The notes: generated by a model not told the origin, from the letters alone. Shown: positions 32,721 to 44,394, counted from the first letter of the stretch. The stretch: 64,000 nt of DNA from Armillaria gallica (GCA_037576215.1 JBANDB010000009.1:248001-312000); one strand, 5' to 3'. Program-made: numbers and translations.

Positions 32721-35700
32721 TTATGGTATTTCCTGCGGTTTGAATGGCGATTTTGTGTATGTCGAAGGGTCGTCGTTGCCACCGAATAGGTCCCATAGTT
32801 GTTCTTGGTTGTACCACACCTTCTTTCCTGTCCTTGAATCTGTGTAGGACTGCCAGTCCTCTTGTCGTCTGCTGTTGACCATGTCTACGTGTTCTGCAAG
32901 ATACTCATTGATGAGTTCTTCGGCGTCCATGTTATCCTCCCATACCCAACTGTTCAACTCTGGTCCATAGCCCTTCCACTTGACGAAGTAATCTGTAACC
33001 CAATGCCACGGTTCCCTGGCTTTTCCCCTGACCTTTCGTTCCCTACTGTCAAGGACTTTTTTGACTTCATAGTGTTCTTCACCGTCAACAAGATCTGGCA
33101 GTGGCGGAGGTGGTTGCTCTTGGTTAGGGAATGTGGGTGGCATGTATGGGGTGAGAAGTGATTCATTGAACGTTGGATGAATATGCCAGTTCATGGGGAG
33201 TTTCAGTTTGTACGCTGATGCTCCTACTTTTGCAACAATTGGAAAGGGACCTGTTCGTTTGTCTGCGAGTTTCTTCTTTGGTCATGGGAGATTAAGGTTG
33301 GTTGTATCTAGCCAAACCTTATCTCCTATGTTATACTCGATGGCAGGTCATTTCTTTTTGTCGTATTGGGCTTTCATTTGGTCAGCTGCTTTTTCGAGTG
33401 CTCATTTTGCTTCAGCATGTATCTTTTGCATTTGCGAGATGAATGTCGTCAAAGCAGGTGTGTGGAAGGGTGCTCAGGGTTTTGCGCCTGGGAGGATATT
33501 AGCGTTATAGCCATAGTTAACCTCGAAGGGACTCTTTCCCATAGCGGAATGGGTGCGGTTGTTATGAGCGAAGGCTGCGAGTGAGAGCCATTCTACCCAG
33601 TCATTCTGGAGATGGTTGACAAGGATTCGAAGGTATTTTTCAACCTCCTGATTGACTCGTTCTGTCTGTCCATCTGTCTGTGGGTGATAGGTGGTGGATG
33701 CGTTCATCTTGATCTGGAGTAGGTCGTAGAGGTCCTGCATGAATTTGGAGACGAACACGGTGCCTCGGTCGCTAATAATGACTTGGGGCATCCCATGTTT
33801 GGCATAAACTTCATCTCATAGGATCTTGGCCCACACTTCTGATGACATCTCTGTGGTACATGAAACAGGTATGATTTCCTTGGAGAAGCGGTCGACAATC
33901 ATTAAGATTGTGTCAAAACTGTTGCACCTGGGTAAACCAGTGACCATATCAATGGAGATATGAGTCCATGGTCGGGAGGGAATGGCGTTAGGATGAAGTG
34001 GTGCTGCTTTTGCTTGAGTGCTCGACTTGGTTCGTTGGCACGTCTCGCAAGCACGGACATAATTTTTTATATCCTTTTTCATCTTTGGCCACCAGTATTC
34101 TCATAAGACGAGTTCCTTGGTCTTTTCAATGCCTGGATGACCTGCCGTGATGTGGTCGTAAAATACTGCAATAATTTCCTCTCGCAACGCATGATCTTGG
34201 GGAACATAGATATGGGAATCGTAAAAGATTAACCCGTCATCTATTTTCATTCCTTGATCGTGGTTGAGGGACGTGGAGACATTCTTGTCCCATCGACGGT
34301 GGTCAAGCATGGCTTGCTTGATTTTGGTATGAACTTCCTCAATTGTGGGCATGACCAATGCCCAGAAGTGTTCTGGTTTGAGGACTATAACCTCATCGTT
34401 GTCCTCCTTCCCTTGTTTGTGATCTGCTCTGCGACTAAGCAAGTCGGCTTTCTTGTTTGATGTTCCTGGTTTATGGTGAAGAGAGAAGTGGTATTCTGCC
34501 AGTTCTGTTACCCAGCAAGCTTGTCGCCGGTTCAGTTTCTGGGGTTTTCGGAAATACTGGAGATTCTGATGATCTGTCCAGATTTCGAAATCTTGGGCTG
34601 CTCCCATCAGGTAGTGTCGCCATTTGTCGAGCACAAGCATAATTGCAAGCAGTTCTTTGTCGTAAATTTCGTAATTTTGTTCTGTAACTGTTAGGGACTT
34701 GGATAGAAATGCGACTGGGCACCATTTTCCATCCTGTTCCTGTGACAGTACAGTGCCTACCGCTCCCCCACTGGCATCTGCCTCTACACGGAACTTGCCA
34801 TTCTCCGTTGGTATGGCTAGTACCACCTCCTCGGCCAACAGCCTCTTCAATTCTTCGAAGGCGTCTTGTTGTGCTTTTCCCCATTTCCATGGATCGTTTC
34901 CTGTCAGCTGTGTCATGGGTTTTATGACTTTGCTGTATCCTTTGATGAAACGTCTGTAGAAATTGGTAAAGCCTAAGAACGACTGCAACTGCTGTTTCTT
35001 GGCTGGCACGGGCCACTCTGCTATCCCAGTGATTTTGACTGGGTCCATACGGATGCTTCCTTTGCTGATGATGACCCCAAGGTATTCGGTTTCCAAAGTC
35101 TCGAACTCGCATTTCTCCGCTTTAAGGAATAGCTTGTTCTTTTGTAGGACTTTTAGAACTTCACGTGTGATGCGGCAATGTTCCTCCTTGGTTTTGGACA
35201 TGATCAGGATGTCATCAAGGTAGACTGTGATGGCACCTGATGCAATGAGATTTTTGAATATATCATTCATCATCCATTGGAATGTCGCAGGGGAATTGGT
35301 TAGTCTGAAGAACATAACTGTGGGCTTGAACAAGCCTCGGTTGGTTCTGAAAGCCGCCTTCCATTCATCACCACTCTTGATGCATACATTGTTGTAGCCC
35401 CATTGAACATCGAGCTTGGAAAAATACTTGGCACCCTGTAACTTGTCCATCAGCTCCAAGATCAGAGGAAGCGGGTAACGGTTTTTAATTGTCATTTCGT
35501 TGAGCTTCCGGTAATCTTGGACTGGTCATAGCTTGCCATCTTTCTTTTTGACAAAGAAGAACAGTGAAGCCATAGGCAACTTGGAGAGCCGTATTTGTCC
35601 GCTTGAGAGATTCTCGTCCAAGAACTTGTCGAGTTCCGCTTGTTCGTTTCGGTTGAGGGGGTAGACCTTGCAATCAAGGTTGGCACTGGTGTTTGGGGTA

Positions 35701-37527
35701 AGTTCGATAGCGTGGTCCCACGTCTTTGGTTCAGGGAGTTTGTTGAAATTATCTTTGTCAAATAGATCGCTGAAATCTCTGCACCAGTCTGGGACCATTT
35801 CTTCAAATGTCCTGGTCTTTTTGTCTGTGCTTGCCTTGGCTGCGAGGTCATTTGCATGATGAGCACGTACAAGGATGGCCTGCATGAAATCTACTGCGAG
35901 AATGGTGTCTCCTTCTTCCAGCTCCTCATCCCACTTGTCGTCAGGATCTGCGTCAGGTAACATGAATGGGTTTTTATGGCATTTGCATCGCACAAACGTT
36001 AATGCCCCTGATTTCCAGTTGATGATCAGATTGTGTCGGGCCAACCAATCGTGACCGAGGAAGATCTGATGGCCACTGAGTTCTGTGATGGCTAGATCTA
36101 TCCGTTCCGCATGATTTCCGATTATAAGACAGATCTCAGTGTATTTGGTAATTGATCCTCCTTGGTTGCATGATCCGTCAGCATTATAGACTGGAATTGG
36201 TGCAGCTGTTGCATGAGTTGGGATGTTATGTTGCTCAACAAAGCTTTGGTTGATGGTGCTACTGGTGCAGCTGCTGTCTACCAATGCTTTGGTTGTGAAT
36301 TGGGTAATGTGTTCTAGGGTCTCGATTTTGACATTGATGGCTAGGTCCTTCCCCTTCCCGCTCAGCTTGCTGATGTACATTTTTGGTTGTCGCAACTCTT
36401 CGAGCCACCAGAGTGCATTGATGCGCTCTGCCTTCCATATTCCTTCGATCATTTGATCGACTACCTCCTCCATGCATGACTTGTGAATCCAATTCTTCAA
36501 GATTGCCTTCGCTTCCAACTCTGTCTTAGCTTCTACTATGCCGCGCAGAGTCCACTCAGCTCTGAATGGTTTGAGCCATTCATGCAGGGCCTCTTTAACC
36601 TTTGCGTTGACCCATGAGGGCTCAACTACCGTTGGTGAGGTCACCGCTGTTTCTATAGGGGGTATTAAATTAGTGTTCTTGTTCATCATGAAACTGGTGT
36701 CGTCTTCTTGGTCAAGAATCTCATACATAGTTACTTTATGCCCCCTTTCTACCACCTGGGCGCTAGCGGCTTCCTGTCCTTCGGCTTTCTGGTTGTCCTG
36801 GTCTTTTGCAATGGGACGTGGAGTGCGTATTCCGGAGGTGTCATCCTGATTTTGGCCACTAATACGTGCGGGGATGATGGACTCGACTTGTGCCGAATGA
36901 ACGGTCTTACCAGTTTTGTCTTTTACCTCCAAGTCCACAGGGTCCTCCATTGCTTTCGGCGTCCCAGATCTCCCTTTGTCTCGGTTAGTTCTTTCTCCCC
37001 AGGGGCTCTTACCCTGTGATTGACCCTCTCGTCCAGTCACCTTCTGTGTCGAGTCGACTTTGTCGTCCTCGTTCACCAAAGCCCCTTCGATCTGGGATTT
37101 AGACTTTGGCATCCATGTGGTGATCTCTTTTACCAGAGGAGGTTTTGCCATAGCTATTCCCTCATAACTCCCTGTGAGGCAGGGACTCCATAGAGCTGTT
37201 TTGCCAGGGGGGGTGCTATGCGCTTGTTCCCCTGCCCCATCTGGTCTAACTGTTATGATGGGTGTCACTATGGTAGGTGACTTGTCGCTCGATGCTTTCG
37301 CTTGTAATAGGTTACTCGCTGAACGTCAAGCCGGTAGTTTGATAACTATTCCGCTCGTTCCTGAGTCTGGGATTTGATTCTTGCTTAGTTTCTGGTCTGA
37401 TTGCAAAGTCGCGGGTGTATTCGAATGCACGGTAGATACTACAGATCTATATGTACATGATATATTTGTGACCGGCGTACCAGTTGAAACTAAGTCCTTG
37501 GCCAAGTAAGTTGAATCATTTACTTCT
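32721..37527 (-). pseudogene. Gypsy pol: protease-RT-RNase H-integrase-chromodomain, eight TGA stops
   Basis: One reading frame from about 37527 to TGA 32721-32723. In order: retropepsin with ALVDSS (36270-36278; the family has DSG) and LGHDWL; RT with intact YLDD (35211-35222); RNase H; integrase with an HHCC zinc segment (AGHPG ... CETCQRTKS near 34040) and a DDE core (IDMVTG, SDRGT, TERVNQ); and a C-terminal chromodomain (about 33080-32900, FVKWKGYG). Stops at 37326, 35526, 34101, 33816, 33474, 33402, 33348 and 33282 are all TGA where the surrounding family wording implies CGA (Arg). No frameshift is seen. Pol lies in a different frame from gag and opens right at the gag stop, so the intact ancestor may have used frameshifting there. 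Confidence 0.9.
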
Positions 37528-40045
37528 CAGCGCTCTCTTTTACCTCCTCAATTGTTGAGAGGTTTTCCGTAGTTGGGTGATTGTCCCAATAAGTGTTGAA
37601 TCAGCATAATGCTTCTTCCCTGGTTTTCGGCGCATTAGGGCAGTCACACTTGAAGTGTCTGAGCTTGCCGCATCAGAAACACCTTGCTGCTGCCTTTGCT
37701 GCGTCGATATCCATTGGTGCGCTGCATCCTCCAAATGTCGTCCCAGTAGCCATTTTCTTCTCTGGCATGCTTGTTGTTGTCTGTCCTCCCTTCTGGGTCA
37801 TGGTCGACTTCTGTGCCTGTGGTCGGGTGTTGATGTGTCCTGATCTTTCTGCCTGCTTGAGCTACCAGTTGTAATCCATTCAGAGTAGGCAGGCCTTCCA
37901 CCCTTCGTAGGTGGTTGGCAGCTCTCCATCAGCCAAGTATATTCTGTTTCTACTCGTCTCCCGGGCAGCTTTCTTGATCTGAGCAAGCATGATTTGCTCA
38001 TTGTCGCATATGTTGGTGTAGTAGGCGAGCTCTTTGAATTGTTGAAAGAAGAGGTCACCATCCTTGAAGTTGACCTGTCTGAGCTTCTCCCACTGCATGT
38101 ATCTGATCTGCGTGTCAGCATCCTTCCAGAATCTTTTCCTTAGTTCCAACTTGAAGTCGTCGTACGTGGGGTACAATTGATCTCCATTGTCATTCTTCCC
38201 GATGAGCTGTGTGCATAATTCCCACCACTTCTCGGCATCCCCTCCGAGTTGTGAGACACAGAAGATTACTTTATGGGGATGATGGCGGAAGTGATGATTG
38301 AACAGTTCAAAGTGGAGTTCACACTTTAGGAAGAACCAGGAGATCTTGTCGGACTCTCCGTTAAAGTTGTCAACATCTTTTAACATTTTTGGTTAAAGAT
38401 CGTCATAGGGGGCTGCATTATTGGTAGTCAGCTCCCAGGCAGCTGGTGGGATGAGTGGTTTCCTTGCTGGGGCAGGTAAACGCAGGAGTGCCCATCGCTG
38501 AGGTGGGGCGGGAGGTTGCGGTGGTTGAGCGGGTTTCCCACCACCACCTCCTCCTCCTGCCAGGTCAGCCCCAGTGAATGGTATGTAGCCACGAGGGTAT
38601 GTGCCTGGTGGTTCCTGTCCTCTGATGTAAGAGAAGGGACCAACTGGTGCTCGGGGTGGAGCTACCGGTGGAGCATCCAGCATGGGTTCCTGGATGTCGA
38701 TCTCGATGTCTTCGTCATAAGGAGCATCAGGAACGCTTTTATAAGGGGTTAGGGGCCTATACAGGGCATCTGGGTGTATTTCGTTCCACAGGAGTCGAGC
38801 TCTTAGCTCCGACTCATACCGTAGAATATCGTCTGCTGGGAGGTCTCTCTGTTTGTTCATGAAATAATCATTTCTGGCTTGGGTTCTTCCCCAAACCAGT
38901 GAGAAGGGTAATTCATAAGCAAAATAATTAAATAGGTCAACGTAATTTGCTTGGTTCAATGGTGTTGGGACATGGTTCTGGTCATCTTCATATTCTTTGA
39001 CAGCATTAGATAGCATCATTGCTGGAAGGGGCATTGTTATCGGGGCTGGGACTGTTTGGGTGGAGCGGCAGGATGGGGGACAACTTGGAGCCAGAGGGAG
39101 ACTCTCCATGGATCCTGTTGATGTACTCCTGCTCAGGGAGTCCCTCGGTAACAGTGTCACTCCCCTCGAGCTCGACCGTCTCACCATACTCGTCGATCGT
39201 ATATCTAGCAGCGTCGTGGTCGATGCTCTCAGTGGATCGGAGCAGGGTGTAGGGACGCGGGGTGGGGGTGCGAGGTGCTGGGTGTTGATGTTCTCCCAGT
39301 AGGCATGGCCAAAGGGGCTGTGGATTCCCCTGAGATGGGAGGGACTGGTGGCGGGTTCCTCAATGGTTGGTATAGGCTTGAGTGCCTGCTCAGGGGCCTG
39401 TATGGGCTGGTCCCAGAACTGGACATGCCTGTACCCTGCCGGGGGAGGGGTTCAGTGATCGGGGGATCTGTCACGCACAGAGGGGAAGTAGGTGCTGTAT
39501 GGAATGGTGATGTTATCCCAGAACTCCTGATCGGGAGACCAAGGGGCCGGGGGTGGTGGAGCGTAGTTGATACTGTCCCAAGGATCGTTACTGGCAGTTG
39601 GGGTGTTGGGTCTGGTGTCGTGGCCCACCTCGAGTCGCCTGGAGACGTTGTCTGCTGTATTTCACTCTGCGAGATGGGCGTAGTCGCTGGGTGTGGGAGA
39701 TCAAGGGGCATATGGGTCAGAGTTGGCAGAACCGGTGGGGGAGAGGATGATGATAGGCATGCGCCTTCTGGGAGGGGTAGGAGGCCTTCTCTGCAGGATG
39801 ATGGGAGAAAGCGACTCAGCAGTGACTTCCTCTTCCAACTCTCTAAGGACACTGTGGAGTGAGATTGGTCACCATGGTATGGGTGCGAGGATGGGTGGCT
39901 GCTGCCTTCGCTGGTGCAGGACGCCATTTATGATTTGATTGATGGTGAATCCCCTCTGTCGTGCTGCAAGTATGACTGCTGCTATGAGGGCAGCACCGCT
40001 TAGGCCAAAGAGGGTTCCTGCTAGGGTGTTTGACGTGTCTGACAT
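37520..40045 (-). pseudogene. Gypsy gag with CCHC zinc knuckle, nine stops
   Basis: One frame from ATG 40045 to TAA 37520. The N terminus has a hydrophobic segment (LFGLSGAALIAAVILAA). A Pro/Ser-rich region follows, then a capsid-like core (GGDAEKWWELC, about 38245; LRKRFW). Near 37685-37640 lies a zinc knuckle C-x2-C-x4-H-x4-C whose second position is now a stop. In-frame stops: TGA at 39869, 39701, 39662, 39452, 37880, 37673 and 37601; TAA at 38393; TAG at 37862. All are single C-to-T steps from CGA or CAA/CAG. Gag would package the element RNA. The Ser/Pro-rich frame at 39229-39927 is an overlapping alternative frame, not the gene. Confidence 0.85.
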
Positions 40046-40073
40046 GGGGGCTCCAGTTAGGAAGCCTAAAGAA

Positions 40074-40086
40074 AGCTTTGAGCTAA
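40074..40086 (-). promoter_or_regulatory. Primer-binding site, self-priming type
   Basis: One base inside the 5' LTR, the element RNA would carry TTAGCTCAAAGCT. This is the exact complement of AGCTTTGAGCTAA inside the LTR at 40242-40230, where transcription could begin. No tRNA 3' end complement is obvious. The arrangement matches the Tf1/sushi self-priming mechanism, in which the mRNA 5' end folds back and primes. Confidence 0.65.
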
Positions 40087-40087
40087 A

Positions 40088-40542
40088 TGTAGGACCCGAA
40101 CTCCAATCAAGAGTAAACAACAGCTGTATCGTGTTCGTACAGTCACCGTTGAATCTCGTGGTGATTGAGAGATCAAGCTGCACTAGATAGCACTCAGTGA
40201 GAATGAATGTGGTTTGGTATGAATAAATGTTAGCTCAAAGCTAAGGAATATACAGCTTTGAGTACACTACTTATATACTAGAATTGAGGGTCTGAATAAT
40301 AAAGGGCACCGTATAAGAAATAGAAGTAAGAACATGGTGACCGCGCGGTTCAGTAACTGGTGACCAAGTGAGGGTCTTAATTCCAAGGGTGATGTGTGAG
40401 AAAGTACACGTCCACCGAGTGTGACTATGTCGTGATGTGAAGACTCCGTGAAGTCGCGTATCTAAAGATAAGATAAGAGTAAGCATCAAAGATAAGATAA
40501 GATAAGAGGTGCTTAGGTAAAGAAAATGAATAAATCGTAACA
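40088..40542 (-). repeat. 5' LTR of the Gypsy element
   Basis: 455 bp, plus strand TGTAGGACCCGAACTCC ... AATCGTAACA. In the coding orientation it begins TGTTACG. It contains a TATA-like box (40271-40278) and the segment complementary to the primer site (40230-40242). Confidence 0.93.
40242..40278 (-). promoter_or_regulatory. Predicted core promoter and start of the Gypsy transcript
   Basis: On the minus strand GTATATAA (40278-40271) lies about 30-36 nt upstream of AGCTTTGAGCTAA (40242-40230). A start at 40242 would put the primer-complementary 13 nt at the very 5' end of the RNA, as self-priming requires. The start site is inferred from this geometry only. Confidence 0.5.
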
Positions 40543-40547
40543 AGGTG

Positions 40548-41975
40548 CTGGGATGTCACCCTGGTTACCACTTTAGTAACCAGAGGGTGTACTCAATTCT
40601 GAGAGCCTCAAGGTAGGGAAAGTTTCTGAAGAGGGTCAGGATACATATTTGAGCATCCAATAGACCCCACAAAAAATTTCATGCTCTAACTCCAAGTCCC
40701 TGGAGAGTTCTAAGAATTTGGATACACTGCCACACTGAGTCATCATCCTTACATCATGAACTTTTGAGCTCAAAAGCAATACAAAGATAGCCATTCTTCT
40801 GGCCAAATTGTTATTTAGGATATAGCAAATAACTATAAAAAGGACCTCTGACAAATTTTGAGGCCATGTGAGGCCTGTAGCATTGGGAAATGTCATGTGA
40901 TAGGGAGGGAGGGTCACTGGCCATGGGTGAAATTTTTTATTCAACCCACTGTAATTTATATTATTTTTGGTAACCCCTTGTCCCCACTTGTCATTCAGCC
41001 CTCGTCATTCATTATCTCAGCTGTCGCACATTACTCATGCCACTCAAAGTCATGTTTGAAAGAAAAAAAAGCAGTGATTGAAATTCAAGGTAAAGGCTGC
41101 GTGAAAGGTAGCTATTTATCAAGAGGTTTTTTGATGCATACATCACGTGCATTGATCCAGTATCAATCGGACCGGATATGCTTGTCATCGACCAAGGTCG
41201 TCATTTCCTCTTTTCTCTATTCATCAGACTCCCTTGGCTAAGATTGGTTTTGAGGTATGCTACAGATGCTTGTTCTCCTTTCTTTATCAAATTTTATCTG
41301 GCAGTACTTGTGATATTTCGGCCTGGATCATAGCAAGCACCCACACTCGCCAGACTCACCGTCGGGATTGGTAAGTATTACTCAGCTATGTTTCTTTTCT
41401 CTGCACGAAATTTCTAGTAGTTTCTTTCAAAAGTAGTATATAAAGCTGTATGTAGAGCGGGACCCCTTGTGCGTTTGCCTTCCAAGGGTTCCCTGTCGCT
41501 TAATAATTCACTCCTTAATCCAACAGCACTAAATAAAATGGCATGACCATGCTAGAGACAAGTGCTAGGTATGGATGGACCTCAATTGTGAAGCGAGTTC
41601 ATTCAGAAGAGGAAGATGGAGACATGCCAGGATATGTAGCATGAGTGGTCAGGACGGATGTCTCGGACTTGTATGCATATGCGGTGCGGGCATGACCCAT
41701 ATAGTCAGCGTTTAGATTGACAAAATTTTCATTTGGACCTATCTATACATCCAGACTGGGTCGCAGCTCATCACGGCGACAGTCTGACCGGTGGACATTA
41801 ATTTAATGATGGCTGCAAGTCGTTCAGCGAATGTCATGCATCATTTGATGTCAGGACATTCTCGCAAGTCGATGCGGACAATTCAAAGTGCATATCCTTC
41901 CTGTCTGCGAAAGCTTTCCTTCTAATCTCCTATCCAGAGTCTTCGAAAGCGGAGACGTAATTGAAAATTCTTAAC
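40548..41975. other. No supported gene; small perfect hairpin
   Basis: Decayed sequence continuing the region left of the Gypsy element. A hairpin with an 8-bp stem (CTGGTTAC / GTAACCAG) and 7-nt loop lies at about 40561-40583. The frame at 40858-41241 (plus) has no recognisable domain. Confidence 0.35.
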
Positions 41976-41979
41976 TTAA

Positions 41980-43200
41980 CTACTCGACAACAAAGACGAA
42001 GACCTTAGAAACCCGATGCGCTTTTGATCTGACGCCGTCATCAGTACTCGGCTCATACAAATGCACGAGGCGGACCTGTGAACATGACAGACGAGGGGTA
42101 GTCCGTCGTACTGCCTGATCGCCGTCGTCTTTAGTGTCGTCGACTTTCTCATCAAATTCTAGACAATACCAATGCGCATATAGCCAGCCCTTTTCACCAC
42201 CTTGTACTGCGAAGACCTGAAGACCGTTTTGGATGTACTTTTACGCCCTCTATTGGCGAAAGGAGTCTAGTCCGGCCGTCCATTCCCCGGGAGATTCAAG
42301 GTTCTGTAATCAGGAAGTAGGTCAATTGTCAGCTCTTGGGATTCACAAGCTGACGATGTGGTAGCATCCATACCGTCTTTTCTTCCCCTGCATGGAACCT
42401 TCAGGCCTGTCGAAGGTACCGCATCGTGAATGCTGTAATATAGGTTCGAATTCATTCCTACAGATCTGACAGGTCGCTAGCAGTCGTCGTGCCTCAGAAA
42501 GAACTAAATCTGAAACCCTTGGTCCGGTATCAGGATTACTGGGGAAGAACTCGTTTCAGTTATCAATCCTATCGATTTGACGACCTCTGCGTCGAAGATA
42601 TCCCATTATTCCCGGTTTCCTGTACTGCATGAAGGTTCCGTCTACTTGTACCAGATGGGTCGAAGGTGTCGGCAAGTCTTGGAAATACTCGTAGACTTCG
42701 ATCATCCATAAAATCAACCGAACACTGAATCCTCCGGTGAGAATTGGGACCTGGTTGTTCTTCTGAGACCATCCCGGAATTGGGTATCCCAACCAGTATG
42801 TCGTATTAGTCTTCGGTAGTCCCTTGCGTGCTCATTATCCTTCAAGATCTGCTTACCTTTGTCTACTTGTCATCGACAATTGGCGGCGACATTGGGTTCG
42901 AAGAACGTATCACATAGTGATGTATAATTCTGATAAATTACCGAATCCACCGTCTATGGAGTTTTTGTGCAATTCTTTCACTCTTCTCTTCGGTTTAGCT
43001 CTCGGAATCCAGTTAGAGAAATACCATATCTTTGATTTGACTGCTATCCCATTACTCCTTTCGCTGGAAAGGTGTTCTAGAATGTCCACGAATGACAGTA
43101 CGTACTCCTTCAAATTGTTGGGGCCTGACATTTTCTTGTACGTGGTACATTTTTGCCCGGGGTCTTTGAATAATGCTCCGTTCCAATAGCTTGTCCGGAC
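41980..43200 (-). pseudogene. Remains of an unrecognised intron-containing gene
   Basis: The last exon is clear on the minus strand: a frame ending at TAG 41980-41982 with natural wording (GWLYAHWYCLEFDEK, then a charged tail). Going upstream the same frame meets TAA 42241-42243 and TAG 42250-42252, four codons apart, then continues sensibly (ESPGEWTAGLDSF) to an acceptor at about 42302. Both stops could be CAA and CAG after C to T. Further upstream patches at 42556-42800 (VPILTGGFSVRLILWM) and 42910-43131 may be earlier exons. I do not recognise the family. It could be a living gene with a 3' intron I misread, but two close stops make decay more likely. Confidence 0.4.
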
Positions 43201-44034
43201 GGAACGGTTCAGTCGACTCCCCCAGCATCACGCTAACTATGCCTCATGTTATTTCGCTTTCAACATCGTCTCCGATATTCACAGACAAAGAGGACTAATA
43301 GTTAGAAAACTAGACGACCTCTATGAGACGGAAGACTAGACTCAAGCTCTATCTGGGACGTTCCTCTGCTACGGAATCCTCTAATACGGCTTTATGGTCA
43401 TCTTTTGGTGTCAACGGATTCTCGAGCTGGGAGCTGTTCAAGGATCGGTTTTGTCATTTTTCCGGGGTTCGCGAATATTCCGAAAAGTCCTAATTCATAG
43501 CCGTTATCTGATTTGTCTGAAGCGAATACACCGATTGCACAGCAGCTTGCACCCGGCTTTCAATAATCCATTCTAGTTATTACAAGTGACGCCCAAAGAA
43601 CGAGCTTTCCTAGTGTCAATGAAGAAGATAATTATTCCACAGGTTTCAAGAGGATTGTGTGTAATCTTTGCGTTCTCGACCAATTGGAACGGCCAGGAAG
43701 TGTCCGAGTTCGACTGTGCATGCCATACCATCGGGATTCTGGCGGTATCGACAAGTATGGACAATCTACTCTTCTCGTCTCGGGCACTTTCTTACTCGTA
43801 TTTTATCCAGGAAACCGACAAATGTATCGTTCGCCGATTCCAGCCATCCAGAAGCCACTCATATGGGCAACCACCCTCGCTGTCTATGTCATCTCAGCAT
43901 TAAACATGTGCAAGGTGACTTTAGCAGAAATCGTTCTGCTCTCAAAGCCTCCGACGTGCAGCAGTAGTAAGTGCTGCGCTATGCTTTCATCTTTTATCGT
44001 GTCTTGCCGTGACGGAGATAAAGATTCATGCAAA
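43201..44034. other. No supported gene
   Basis: Overlapping frames on both strands (for example 43657-44130 plus, 43573-43764 minus) have no recognisable domain. The plus-strand frame runs through the tRNA-like gene and is therefore unlikely to be real. Confidence 0.35.
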
Positions 44035-44127
44035 ACACCGATGGTGAAACATTTATCATGTTTGCCTTCCGTCTTGGGAAACTTATATTTCGAGCAGGCG
44101 GTAGGGGTTCAACTCCCCTTTGGTGTA
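44035..44127 (+). tRNA. tRNA-Gly(UCC)-like gene with 21-nt intron
   Basis: Acceptor ACACCGA (44035-44041) pairs with TTGGTGT (44120-44126) with a single G-U. D stem GTGA/TCAT. The anticodon stem TTTGC/GCAGG has two wobbles. Loop C-T-TCC-G gives anticodon UCC. T arm AGGGG-TTCAACT-CCCCT. The intron is 44072-44092 at position 37/38. The B box is GGTTCAACTCC. The A box ends in T instead of G. It has a better acceptor stem than the copy at 5904 but weaker internal boxes; the introns differ in length and sequence. Confidence 0.6.
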
Positions 44128-44394
44128 TAGATGATATGGCTGATAAGTATAGTTTTGTTGTTCACTGTTTCGCCTGGCGCGCAGTGCACACATTTTAAAT
44201 TTTGTCATAGCATTGTAGTCCATGGGGCCTGCCCTCTGGCAGTGGCTCCATGATTTCTTGTTTTGTCATGTCTGTCTTTGTGCTGGTGTCTGGTCCTCTG
44301 GGAGATTGATTTCTAGCGTAAATGGTATCCAGAGACCCAGAGTTAACTACCAACAGAATTCTTACCAAATTGAAGCTATTGAAGTTCCCCGTTC

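Larger units (their letters stand above)
32062..40542 (-). mobile_element. Full-length Ty3/Gypsy chromovirus, 8481 bp
   Basis: Two LTRs of exactly 455 bp (32062-32516 and 40088-40542) start TG and end CA, and are bounded by a perfect 5-bp target duplication AGGTG (32057-32061 and 40543-40547). The order on the minus strand is 5' LTR, primer site, gag, protease, RT, RNase H, integrase, chromodomain, purine tract, 3' LTR. A chromodomain behind the integrase defines a chromovirus. The structure is complete but every ORF is interrupted by stops, so the copy cannot encode its own proteins. It inserted into the older decayed region described on both sides. Confidence 0.93.

Noticed and set aside
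39229..39927. Long Ser/Pro-rich minus-strand frame and an equally long plus-strand frame (39275-39862) inside the Gypsy element
   Set aside because: Gag occupies another minus-strand frame here. Although it contains stops, that frame is continuous with the ATG at 40045 and the downstream capsid and zinc knuckle, so the other two are overlapping artefacts of GC-rich low-complexity coding DNA.
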